This document shows positions 54,503 to 63,078 of a DNA stretch of 64,000 nt, piece after piece. Where the stretch lies: positions 169,001 through 233,000 of the forward strand of contig VRMN01000018.1 in NCBI GenBank assembly GCA_008690995.1, read 5' to 3'. The position numbers and the translations under genes were made by a program. The stretch's first letter is position 1; each line of letters opens with the position of its first letter. The notes beneath the pieces were generated by a model. It did not search any database. It had not been told where the DNA came from and saw only the letters and a program-made list of their open reading frames with translations. Source of the stretch: Porphyridium purpureum (Eukaryota > Rhodophyta > Bangiophyceae > Porphyridiales > Porphyridiaceae).

Positions 54503-55612
54503 TCAGGTGGAGGGCGTGCTTGCGTTTGAAACAAGCGCCAGGTCCAATTGAATGGCAATGGCGGTTGGCTTGTACTTGGTAAAGTCGCGCTGAAAGGTGT
54601 CGTCCATGTAGAACTCTTCCGACTCTGTGGCGATGCCGCAGCGTTGCAGATAAACGCGCAGCATCTCGCCGAGGAAGATGGGCGCGAGGTCGTTGAAGGA
54701 CTCGCCGGCAAGGACCTGGGCAGCAGGCATCAGAGCGATTGAATCGGCAAAGACCGATACACTGGTGCGCCCTTCGTCAACCCACTCTTCCTGCTGCGTG
54801 ATCGGGAACTCGATCTTGTACGTGGAACAGAGGCCCGTCGCCTGGAACGCCGCGAGAATATGATCAATGCCGGCGGTCCACTGGTCGATGCGCGGTCCCA
54901 GAGGAACATTGGCGAGGCTGAATCTGGGTGCATGGTCGAGGATATACTGAGAGATCTCGAGCATTAGTTGGCGGCGCTGGTTTCTGTATGTCGCACGCTC
55001 GCAAATGAGATGCATTCGCACGTATAAAAGCCACGACAATGTGCGTGAGTCCCTAATGTCTGACTCATCTGGTACCAAGCTTTGGATACTCTTGCGGGTC
55101 AAACTGGAGCGCTCTTCATATTCTGGCGACTCGAGGAAGAAGCTCTGAGCACGAGGCCGCAGACGTTCCTCGCTCGCCTTCAACTCATCGGCCGAAATGA
55201 TTTTCATGCGCTGTGCGACAACCAAAGGGGCATTCAACAGCACCTGTGCGGTGGTTGGGTCCACCGGCATGGGCTCATAAAAGCGCTGCCCAGACACGAG
55301 GCCGAGCTTTTCGTCCAAGTAGTCGAGCGCGAGATCCAATTCACGCTGGAAGAAGAGCTTGGTGCCTGCCCACACACTCAACGATCCAAGCACGACGCCA
55401 AACACGCGCCGAGAGACATTGAACGCGACCAACTGCTCCTCCTCAACGTCGTCGTCGTTCTTTCGGTCCAACAGGAACCAGGCGCTCCTTCCAACACTCG
55501 ACGACCGCTTCGCCCTCGGGTTCGGCGCACAGTGACATTTCGCACTTCCGGCAAAGCAGCCGGCGGCTGTCTGCGCCCCAGCCCACCGCGCGGGCACTAC
55601 AAAGGCCTCCAT
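54503..55612 (-). CDS. Unrecognised organelle-type membrane protein
   Basis: A 369-residue protein. Its first 48 residues are Ala/Arg/Ser-rich with Cys and no run of acids, typical of an organelle targeting sequence. One hydrophobic segment follows at about residues 69-86 (VFGVVLGSLSVWAGTKLF), then a soluble, mostly helical region with ELKASEERLRPRAQSFFLES and a compact domain ending IAIQLDLALVSN. I do not recognise the family and see no catalytic motif. The start at 55612 is the ATG just before MEAFVVPAR and is 129 bp from the divergent start of the RGG protein. Confidence 0.65.
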   Translation of the reverse strand: MEAFVVPARWAGAQTAAGCFAGSAKCHCAPNPRAKRSSSVGRSAWFLLDRKNDDDVEEEQLVAFNVSRRVFGVVLGSLSVWAGTKLFFQRELDLALDYLDEKLGLVSGQRFYEPMPVDPTTAQVLLNAPLVVAQRMKIISADELKASEERLRPRAQSFFLESPEYEERSSLTRKSIQSLVPDESDIRDSRTLSWLLYVRMHLICERATYRNQRRQLMLEISQYILDHAPRFSLANVPLGPRIDQWTAGIDHILAAFQATGLCSTYKIEFPITQQEEWVDEGRTSVSVFADSIALMPAAQVLAGESFNDLAPIFLGEMLRVYLQRCGIATESEEFYMDDTFQRDFTKYKPTAIAIQLDLALVSNASTPST

Positions 55613-55741
55613 GGCGCCGAAAACACAATCGAAGCCACTGCCACGACTTCCGTCATGTCACGGTGAAACGAGGTGGCGCTCAGAACGTGGTGACGATCAG
55701 GGGAGGGACGGAGCAGCGGTAGTAAGAGCGACGAGGGCGCG

Positions 55742-56224
55742 ATGCCAGGGGAGGAAAAATCAGCAACGCCCAAGGCGGCGGGCGGCGTCCAGAAAAAGGT
55801 GATCAAGCTGTCGGATTATGGGCAAACTCGTGGAGGGCGAGGAGGGCGCGGCGGGCGTGGTGGGTCGAAACGTGACTCATGGAAGAGTGGTACAGGATCC
55901 GGAGGCAAAGGACGCGAGGCGCCTTCGTCCAAGTACGACGAGGAAATGAAGTTGTTCGACCTGGACATGGACCTGCGTGTGTACAACGCGGAGAAACAGG
56001 GCAAGAGCGTCGAGGCGGTGAAGGAAGAGGTCGCCAAGCTGAAAGCCGAGAAGCGCGCCGAAATTAGAAAGAAGCAGGAAGAGGATAAGATGACCAAGTT
56101 GGACGAAGAGCTCAAGGCGTATTTCAGCAAGAAGTCGGAAACGAAGGAGGCGGCTCCCGAAGCGGATGGCACAGAGGCGGAGGGAAAAGTACCAGCGGAG
56201 GAGGCAAAGAAATCGGAAGAATAA
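55742..56224 (+). CDS. Small RGG protein with UAP56-binding-like motif
   Basis: A 160-residue, highly charged protein. An RGG box (GGRGGRGGRGG, about 32-42) follows an N-terminal basic stretch with KLSDYGQTR. The centre is a long helix (EEVAKLKAEKRAEIRKKQEED), and then TKLDEELKAYFSKK resembles the LDxELDxYM UAP56-binding motif of ALY/Yra1 and the FoP/CHTOP duplication domain. A second, weaker copy may be KLFDLDMDLRVYNAEK. The acidic tail ends EEAKKSEE. The combination suggests an mRNA-export adaptor that binds RNA by RGG and a DEAD-box helicase by the motif; this is inference from motifs only. The start is ATG 55742. Confidence 0.5.
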   Translation: MPGEEKSATPKAAGGVQKKVIKLSDYGQTRGGRGGRGGRGGSKRDSWKSGTGSGGKGREAPSSKYDEEMKLFDLDMDLRVYNAEKQGKSVEAVKEEVAKLKAEKRAEIRKKQEEDKMTKLDEELKAYFSKKSETKEAAPEADGTEAEGKVPAEEAKKSEE

Positions 56225-56244
56225 ATGATGGCTTACTTGACGGC

Positions 56245-57693
56245 TTACTTGACGGCTGCTTCTCGCTCGGCGCGCGTAAAGCCCGTAAAGAACGTGAGCG
56301 GTGCGAAGTCTTCCCGCGTGGACGTCGCAGGAGGGAACTGAAAAGTGTAGCGGATCGACTTGTCCCTGCTCATGTCCGAAAGGCTGTCAAACGAAAGCCC
56401 CTGGCTCTCCTCCTCATCGGCGAGGAGCGGTGATTCTTCGTTCGCTGTCGATGACGACGCGGAGGACCGAGCATTGTACATCACTTCCGCAATCACTCCT
56501 CGAATTGAAGGCCGTGTCGTCCGGCCGATCGAGAACACCGCGCCGGACGTATCCGCGGCGCGCGTGACGAATCCTTCCCATGGAAACTCATCGATCCAGC
56601 AGCGAAATGGATTCGCCAGCGCATCAGCGACCAAAAGCCATCCAACGAACAGCAGGTACTCGAGCGCGTACGCGACCAAGACCCAGTAGAGATCAGGATC
56701 TGGCCACATGCTGAGAGCACTGCTCTGCTTGATTTTGTCCAGACCTAGAGACTCTCTGTTCTCCACCACGCTGGATGAAAAGCCAGCCAAGATGACCAGA
56801 ATTGTGCAGTACGATCGCACGGTGGCCTGGACCAATTGTCGATACATGAGCGGGACGGGCGTGTTTTTGATTGCCACCTGGTGCGCGATGGCGCTGCGCA
56901 TGCGCGACGGGTTCTCATTCAGCGACTGGACGTCCATAGCTGTGACACCAAAGCGCGGGTCAAGGGACAGCTCCTTGACAAGAGACGAGTACCACGTTAG
57001 CGGCAACGCATACTTTGCATTCGCCAGCGCCGGGGGCGCAGCTTCTAAAATATGCTTCTCTGCATGCGTGAGCAAGCCGCGGTCGACCAATTGGTTCAAG
57101 TTTGCCAAGAAAGAAGCGCGTTTTTCGTACAGCAAGCCGCAACCCAGCGCATGTGCCAGATTAATCCACCGTATGAGCGTAAACTGTACGGCGGCGACAT
57201 CGTTTTCACTGAGCGCGGCGGGTGGTTTGGTGTCTGGCTTGATCTCGTCCAATGAAGTTTGACTGAACTCGTGTGTACCGCGGACGTCTTCGGACGCCCA
57301 GAAGGACTCTCGAACCGCATGCGCTGCTGAAATCAACGAGGATACTTGCAACGAGGTGTTGAGCACGACCCCTATCACTTTCCCCTCGGTCTGCCGCACA
57401 TCTTGCCAACGACTGAACATGGTACTGGTGTAGAAGCCGAGCATGAGCCCTATTGCAGCCTGGAAGCGAGTATATAGGTGCTGGGTGACATCCATCAACG
57501 GCAGCGACGCTGCGTTCAACACAAAGTCCGGGAACAATGCCCACGTCAATGTAATCGACAGCGCGCCCAGCAGAATCAGCATGAGCCACTCCAGCCACAG
57601 CACCTGCCAAATACTGCCGCGCCACTGGCGCACCATTCGCCACCAGCGCAGTTTCCATGGCGGACCGTACGGATCCGTATATGTCACTGCCAT
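56245..57693 (-). CDS. Bestrophin-family anion channel
   Basis: A 482-residue bestrophin. The start MAVTYTDPYGPPWKLRWWRM matches the family's opening, then the first membrane helix region RGSIWQVLWLEWLMLILLGA, LMLGFYTSTMFSRWQDVR, FTLIRWINLAHALG, PVPLMYRQLVQATVRSYC and VADALANPFRCWIDEFPW, equivalent to the conserved INPFGxDxDDFE segment. Bestrophins are Ca2+-regulated chloride or bicarbonate channels; plastid members act in thylakoids. Location cannot be set because no clear transit peptide precedes the first helix. The tail after residue 390 is Ser/Glu-rich. ATG 57693 is first; the open upstream frame lacks one. Divergent from RAD21. Confidence 0.85.
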   Translation of the reverse strand: MAVTYTDPYGPPWKLRWWRMVRQWRGSIWQVLWLEWLMLILLGALSITLTWALFPDFVLNAASLPLMDVTQHLYTRFQAAIGLMLGFYTSTMFSRWQDVRQTEGKVIGVVLNTSLQVSSLISAAHAVRESFWASEDVRGTHEFSQTSLDEIKPDTKPPAALSENDVAAVQFTLIRWINLAHALGCGLLYEKRASFLANLNQLVDRGLLTHAEKHILEAAPPALANAKYALPLTWYSSLVKELSLDPRFGVTAMDVQSLNENPSRMRSAIAHQVAIKNTPVPLMYRQLVQATVRSYCTILVILAGFSSSVVENRESLGLDKIKQSSALSMWPDPDLYWVLVAYALEYLLFVGWLLVADALANPFRCWIDEFPWEGFVTRAADTSGAVFSIGRTTRPSIRGVIAEVMYNARSSASSSTANEESPLLADEEESQGLSFDSLSDMSRDKSIRYTFQFPPATSTREDFAPLTFFTGFTRAEREAAVK

Positions 57694-57801
57694 CGCCACT
57701 GCTCCCAGAGGTCCCCACTTGTTTTTTCTCCTCCACAACACCTCAACCTCGCACCTACCTCACCGGCAACCACAAAAAACAACCACCTCCGATTACTCGC
57801 G

Positions 57802-57808
57802 ACTGTAC
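57802..57808 (-). promoter_or_regulatory. GTACAGT motif upstream of bestrophin
   Basis: ACTGTAC on the plus strand, 109 bp upstream of the bestrophin ATG and just outside the tandem array. Confidence 0.35.
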
Positions 57809-57834
57809 TCACCGGTACCGAATCTCGAGCTTTC

Positions 57835-58081
57835 ATGACATTGCAATGCAAATTTACTCTTGATGATGCCATAAGAATGATCATTTCTGTTTAATGCTGC
57901 CATTTGAATGCGCATTTCATCTTGTTCATGCCATTGGAATGAGCATTCCGTTGAATAATGACATACAAATGGATATTTTACCTGGTAAATGACATTGAAA
58001 TAAGCATTTCGTCTTGATAATGACATGTGAATGAGCATTTCACCTCAGTGATGTCAATACAATGCAGCATTTCATGGACGT
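57835..58081. repeat. 31-bp tandem array, eight copies
   Basis: Degenerate units start at 57835, 57866, 57897, 57928, 57958, 57989, 58020 and 58051, a 31-bp step with one of 30. Each begins ATGNCAT, followed by GAATG and, about four bases on, CATTTC; the AATG..CATT pair is a short inverted repeat. The array fills the middle of the bestrophin/RAD21 promoter region. Confidence 0.9.
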
Positions 58082-58271
58082 TTGTGAAAGCGCGCCAAAA
58101 GACGGCCCGAACGATTTCTGGAGCTGGGTGGTTTCGGGGCGCGGGCTGGAGACGGGGTCGTGTTGATTGGGAGACAAACGTGAGCGTGTTGGAGAGAGGT
58201 ATAGCCACACGGAGGGACAGAGAACGAGGCGCACACGCGTCGGATTCTCCGGAGCCTGCAGATACTTCGTG

Positions 58272-60155
58272 ATGTTTTACTCGTCACACATTCTGACGAA
58301 AAAGGGCGCGCTGTCAAAAGTATGGCTCGCGGCGCACATGCAGCACAAGCTGACAAAGGGCATGGTCACGTCGGTGGATGTGGAGCAGTCCTGCACGAGC
58401 ATTGTGCAGCCGGAAGCACCCTTGGCGTTGCGCTTGTCGAGTAACTTGATGTTGGGCGTCGTGAGAATTTACTCCAAGAAAACCAAGTACTTGCTCTCTG
58501 ACTGCACCGAGGCAATGGCCAAGCTGAGGACGATGTTGCGGCCGGGTGCCGGGTTCGAATGGCGCGACGATGACAATGTGGCAGCGCCATATGCCGCTAT
58601 TACATTAGCAGACCCCGCGGCGCACGCAGGCGCCGGGCACGGCGCGTTGATGGCAATCAACGTCGAGCCCATCGAAGACGACGGCAACACCATGTTAATG
58701 GACCTCGACTTTCTAGAGAACGACTCGGCCTCTGCGTCGCTGATGCAACACTCGCTGTCGCGGGCACTTTCGCAAAGCGGGTTCCAGGCGAGTGAGCGCG
58801 ACATCACCATGGACGACCATTCATCACTCACCGGCGAAGACTCGTACCAGTCGGGCGGGCATCTTTCCGGCATGTCGCTGGACCTGGCCGCGGCGGCCGA
58901 CATTGATGAGCAGCAGCCATTGCCTTTTGTTCCATCCAGGCAACGCAGCGCCTCTCCAGCAGAGCCCGAGCAATTGCGCCGAGACAGAGACCGGCTCCAC
59001 GCCGTGGCACCCGAACTTTCGCTCTCCCCGACTGTTGAGCCTCTCCAGCCATTTGAGTTTGAGCCGGAGCACCACGCCGCGGACCAACGCACTGGTCTCC
59101 CGGTACCGCTCCCTCTCGAGGAGGATCAAGACAGGTTGCGACAGGCCTCGCAGGATTCAGAATCGGACGTGCAAGTGGCGCCGCCCGTGCAGACTGCCGA
59201 CGAAGACAAGCCGCGGATAAAGCGGCGTATGGTCACCGCGACAGCAATAGACATTGAAACTGAGCTCCCGGCCCGGCAGATTCGCGCACAGCTTGCCCGA
59301 ACAGATGATATTGTGTTACCGCTCGTTACTCAAGTGCCCTTAAGGGATGAGGTCATTGTGCGAAACTCGTCCACAATCGGTGTTCTGATGCCTCTTGGTG
59401 GAGGTCCGCTGCACGACTTTGTCTCGAAGTGCATGGAGTCTTTAGATACAAATATTCTGAGACCTCCGGCAGGTCGTGATTTGCATGCAGGTCCAGGAAC
59501 TGCCACTGAAACCGAAGAGATTGAGATCATGCGTGCGGCGACGCCGGGCTCGGCTGATGCACAGCTGCCCATGCACATACTCAGCCCATTTGTTAGTCCA
59601 AACCAGGACAAGGCCATTCCGCATGCCGTGGAGCACGAGGACGATAGAGTCCAGGAAGAGAGTCCCGACTTTGACTTTGGATCGCTCGGCTCGACGTCAG
59701 CATCAAGCGTGGCACCCGGACCGGCACCGGCGACATACGCTGGCTCCTCGCCTCCGCGCCCAGTCACGCTGCGTATGCCGTTGGGCCGCATTTCACTGAT
59801 GGAAGTGGCAGCGACACCCATTCACTCGCTAGCCGGTGCTCCCGACTTGTCGTCCGGCGATCCACTGGTGAACGAGCGGACCACGAAAATGTGCTTGCTG
59901 TTGGAAGACCGCTTCTACGGCGACCGCGCGCCCAAAGCGGGCGAGCAGGGCGCACGAGGCACGGCAGCTTTATACGACCTGACCGCTGATTTGAAGGCCG
60001 AGGGCGCCACCCGGCGGAGCGCTGCACGCGCATTCTACGAGGTGCTGAACTTGAGCACGCGCAAGCTGATTCATCTGGACCAGGCGCAGCCGTATGGCGC
60101 TATCCATCTCACACCGACAGCCGCGTTCAACACGGCTCTCGTGGCATCGCAATAG
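58272..60155 (+). CDS. RAD21: Cohesin kleisin RAD21/SCC1 (or REC8)
   Basis: A 627-residue kleisin. The N-terminus is a clear Rad21/Rec8 domain: MFYSSHILTKKGALSKVWLAAHM, HKLTKGMVTSVDVEQSC, LALRLSSNLMLGVVRIYSKK and YLLSDCTEAMAKLR. A long acidic, Ser/Pro-rich middle follows, where separase cleavage sites would lie (candidates include ExxR-like motifs). The C-terminal winged helix (about 560-625) contains ARAFYEVLNLSTRKLIHLDQAQPYGAIHLTP, which binds the SMC1 head. The family shapes the cohesin ring that holds sister chromatids; the mitotic (RAD21) or meiotic (REC8) form cannot be separated from this copy alone. Start ATG 58272; the open upstream frame is not conserved. Confidence 0.88.
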   Translation: MFYSSHILTKKGALSKVWLAAHMQHKLTKGMVTSVDVEQSCTSIVQPEAPLALRLSSNLMLGVVRIYSKKTKYLLSDCTEAMAKLRTMLRPGAGFEWRDDDNVAAPYAAITLADPAAHAGAGHGALMAINVEPIEDDGNTMLMDLDFLENDSASASLMQHSLSRALSQSGFQASERDITMDDHSSLTGEDSYQSGGHLSGMSLDLAAAADIDEQQPLPFVPSRQRSASPAEPEQLRRDRDRLHAVAPELSLSPTVEPLQPFEFEPEHHAADQRTGLPVPLPLEEDQDRLRQASQDSESDVQVAPPVQTADEDKPRIKRRMVTATAIDIETELPARQIRAQLARTDDIVLPLVTQVPLRDEVIVRNSSTIGVLMPLGGGPLHDFVSKCMESLDTNILRPPAGRDLHAGPGTATETEEIEIMRAATPGSADAQLPMHILSPFVSPNQDKAIPHAVEHEDDRVQEESPDFDFGSLGSTSASSVAPGPAPATYAGSSPPRPVTLRMPLGRISLMEVAATPIHSLAGAPDLSSGDPLVNERTTKMCLLLEDRFYGDRAPKAGEQGARGTAALYDLTADLKAEGATRRSAARAFYEVLNLSTRKLIHLDQAQPYGAIHLTPTAAFNTALVASQ

Positions 60156-60204
60156 CACACAATTAAAAATAGTTCACTTCATACAGGTTACTAAAGACTG
60201 TTTG

Positions 60205-63078
60205 CTACACTTGCGTTTCCTGCTCGTCGCGTAATTCTGAGGCAGAGCCTGCACGTGAGCTATCCTTTGACGACTGCGACAATACCTTTCCCACTTCGTC
60301 TTCGTCGCTCGTGCGGAACTTGTCTCGCAACTGGTTCTCATGCTCCTCGAGCTGCTCCTCGTTATCCCAAAAGCTGGCCGGGCCCAGAATAGACAGGAGC
60401 GCAGGCACCAGCACAAAGCCGTGGGTCATGCCGAGCACAATAATCAGGAAGAACATCTTGAAGAACACCTGGAAAATGAAGCTCTTGGCGCCCGCAATCA
60501 CAATGACCGCGAGGAATGTGGATGCACCGGCGTGGAAGACTGGCGGGCCCAGATTCTTGAGTGCGAGAATCACGCGCCCGCGACGGTCATGCGTGTCAGG
60601 CGCGTCCATGAATGCCTTGGCAATGTGCACAGTAAAGTCGACGCTCAGACCGACTGCCAACGCCAAGCAGATAACCGACACTGATGAAATCCCGACACCC
60701 CAAAAGTAAGTCAGACCCATCACGTCCACAACGCTGAAGCCCAAACTGAAAAGCACAATGAGCGCCGTGAACGGGCTTCCGACCAAAAACAGAGTGACGA
60801 CGAGAACCATGGCGAGACTCAGACCCACGGCAAGCAGCGCCTCCTCCCGAATGACCGCATACTGCTCGTAGAAGATGAACCCGAAGAAGAATGGGAACGA
60901 ATCAGGCAGATCTGAATTGTCCACTGTATCTCGGAGGCTCTGCATCGAGTTCACTTGATCTTCGTTGTTCGAAAGGGGCACATACTCGGCAGAAAAGCGA
61001 GACGCCAGAATCTGCGTGCTCGTCAGGTTGAAGTCGCTGGTGAATCGCGCGCCGTCGCTGGCGAGAAAGTCTTGCAACTGGCTGAAGAACGTGTTCTCCG
61101 GGAAAACCTGACCGTCAGGCAGATTGTAAAACTGGCGCATGCTATGGTACCAGCACTGCACCGTATCTTGTTGAATGTACTCATTCTGTGCCACCAGACC
61201 AGTGACCGGCGTGCAAAGCTCAAGCAGTGCGTTCTGGTTGGCTGCCGTTCCGTACTCAATTGCGCCAGTGTAAATTCTCACTACCGCGCCCAAATCTCCA
61301 AAAGTCTCCTGCTCCACATCGTAGTACAAGCGCTGCCGCGAGCCATCTGGATAGAAGTAACTAAAGTCAAAGTCCAGCTTCAGCTGCGTTGTGCCCCATA
61401 CAGACACGCCGAAGAGCGCAGTAAGCAGCGCGATGAACAAAAGTCGCATCCATTTGTGCGTCACCAATGGGCCCCACTTGCTTTCGAAAAAGCGTTCCAT
61501 CACCCCCGGATACTTGCCAAAGACATTGGTTTCCTTGGGCGTTTCAACAGTCTTGCAGCAAAGGATGTCCATGCGCTTGGCGTCACGACGCCGTTCGTCG
61601 ATGGTCAAGTAGGCCACAAACATGGTGGTGGTGAAAATAAAGTCAAAGACGACCGCAATACCAGCCCACAACGCGAATGTGCGAAGCGCCGGCAGCTTGG
61701 TGATAGCGGAGATGAAGAAAACGCACGCGTTTGTCAGCGATGTCACCGTGACTGCCGTGCCAGCGTCCGCAAGCGCCGTTGCTACCCGCTGGCGAGCAGG
61801 GGCCTCTGGGTGTCTTTCGTTGGCCTGGTCAAGCGCCCGCACAATCACGAAACCATCGTCTGCACCAATGCCCAGGACCAGCAGGGGCAAAACCTGGTGC
61901 ACAGGACCAAAGAAGATACCACACAGACTGGAGAACCCAAAAGTGGCGCCCAGGGCAAAACCAATGGAGATGAAGAGCATCAGGCCGGCAACAACACGCG
62001 AGTAGACAACGTGCCACATACCCAAGAAGATCAGCGTGTAAATAATAAGCAGCACAAAGCCGATTGTGAAGAGCGAAATGTCACCGAACAGCGCTTCGGA
62101 GAGCGAATCGCTCTGGGTTTGGGCAGACTGCCATACAAACGAGAAGGCGTCGGTTTCGTACGCAACCATGTTATCGTCCCATTCTGTTTCGAACGCCTTG
62201 GCGCGCGGGTCCATCACTTCACCGTCACGTGTAAACTCCTGTTGCTCAAGCAGCTGCGTCACTCGAAAGGCACCAATAAAGAGCGAATCGCCGGCGCCAG
62301 TTACCTGCGCTACAACATTAGCCTTGTTCATATTTGCGCCGTTCCAGGTCACGTACGGGCCGACCGTCAGCTTCTCCTTGATCTCAGAATCGCTGAGCGT
62401 CTCGACAAACGCCCTGACGGTGGCCAAAAAGTCGTACTCGTCGCTGCTGCCCGCCACCGGTACCAGGAACGCCTCGTTGTAGAACAAGTTTAGCACCGAA
62501 AATTGCGTGCAAAACTGGATCCCTTGCGAGTTTGAGGAGTAAAAACACGCCGAGCACAGCGACACGCTCTGATTAGCGCCATCCTCAGCAATGTAAGTCG
62601 TTTCCGTATCATATGACACTTGCACCAAATCAATCAGTGCGAGGATCCCAGACTTGGTCGCCATGTTGATGCTGTTGTCCGGACTGTATGTGATGGTGTC
62701 GAACAGGCGAACTTGCGACGTAAAGTAGGTGTCCACAAACTCCTTGTCATCGAGCGCCTGCGTGCCTTGCGGCACCCACAAATAATCCTCCCGCGACTCG
62801 GTCGTGTACCGCGCAATTCCTGCCATGACCAGCCCACCAAACAGCGCCATGATCAGAATGGTAAGCAGCGGGCGCCCAGCCACCATCCATCCCAGCCGAT
62901 AGTAAAAGCTATTCATGCCTCTTTCAATCGCGAGCGCCAACCTTCGCAGCACATTCTTCTTCTTCGCGGGCTGCGCCTGCTCCGCGAGCTGTCCCGACGC
63001 GCCCTTCTCCGTCTCTCCGAGCTCCACACGCTCGAGGCGTTCCTCATCCGCATCCTCTGCGGCCACTGCTGTCTCCAT
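60205..63078 (-). CDS. Patched/NPC1-like RND membrane transporter
   Basis: A 957-residue protein with the 12-helix RND plan: helix 1 near residues 70-92 (RPLLTILIMALFGGLVMAGI), a large lumenal loop, five helices forming a sterol-sensing-like core (FLGMWHVVYSRVVAGLMLFISIGF, VLGIGADDGFVIV and SLTNACVFFISAI), a second loop (about 545-755) and a second five-helix set with LAVGLSVDFTVHIAKAFMD. The GIGADDGFV and GLSVDFTVH motifs are the usual proton-relay positions of RND permeases. Patched-domain proteins move sterols or lipids; cargo here is unknown. An acidic cytosolic N-terminus and a charged C-tail flank it. Start ATG 63078. Confidence 0.88.
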   Translation of the reverse strand: METAVAAEDADEERLERVELGETEKGASGQLAEQAQPAKKKNVLRRLALAIERGMNSFYYRLGWMVAGRPLLTILIMALFGGLVMAGIARYTTESREDYLWVPQGTQALDDKEFVDTYFTSQVRLFDTITYSPDNSINMATKSGILALIDLVQVSYDTETTYIAEDGANQSVSLCSACFYSSNSQGIQFCTQFSVLNLFYNEAFLVPVAGSSDEYDFLATVRAFVETLSDSEIKEKLTVGPYVTWNGANMNKANVVAQVTGAGDSLFIGAFRVTQLLEQQEFTRDGEVMDPRAKAFETEWDDNMVAYETDAFSFVWQSAQTQSDSLSEALFGDISLFTIGFVLLIIYTLIFLGMWHVVYSRVVAGLMLFISIGFALGATFGFSSLCGIFFGPVHQVLPLLVLGIGADDGFVIVRALDQANERHPEAPARQRVATALADAGTAVTVTSLTNACVFFISAITKLPALRTFALWAGIAVVFDFIFTTTMFVAYLTIDERRRDAKRMDILCCKTVETPKETNVFGKYPGVMERFFESKWGPLVTHKWMRLLFIALLTALFGVSVWGTTQLKLDFDFSYFYPDGSRQRLYYDVEQETFGDLGAVVRIYTGAIEYGTAANQNALLELCTPVTGLVAQNEYIQQDTVQCWYHSMRQFYNLPDGQVFPENTFFSQLQDFLASDGARFTSDFNLTSTQILASRFSAEYVPLSNNEDQVNSMQSLRDTVDNSDLPDSFPFFFGFIFYEQYAVIREEALLAVGLSLAMVLVVTLFLVGSPFTALIVLFSLGFSVVDVMGLTYFWGVGISSVSVICLALAVGLSVDFTVHIAKAFMDAPDTHDRRGRVILALKNLGPPVFHAGASTFLAVIVIAGAKSFIFQVFFKMFFLIIVLGMTHGFVLVPALLSILGPASFWDNEEQLEEHENQLRDKFRTSDEDEVGKVLSQSSKDSSRAGSASELRDEQETQV

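Larger units (their letters stand above)
57694..58271. other. Divergent promoter of bestrophin and RAD21
   Basis: A 578-bp gap dominated by the 31-bp tandem array at 57835-58081, with ACTGTAC at 57802-57808 on the bestrophin side. The array DNA is AT-rich compared with its surroundings. Confidence 0.6.

Noticed and set aside
60955-62493. 512-codon plus-strand frame antisense to the RND transporter
   Set aside because: Arises from codon bias of the minus-strand gene; His/Arg/Gln-rich, without domain.
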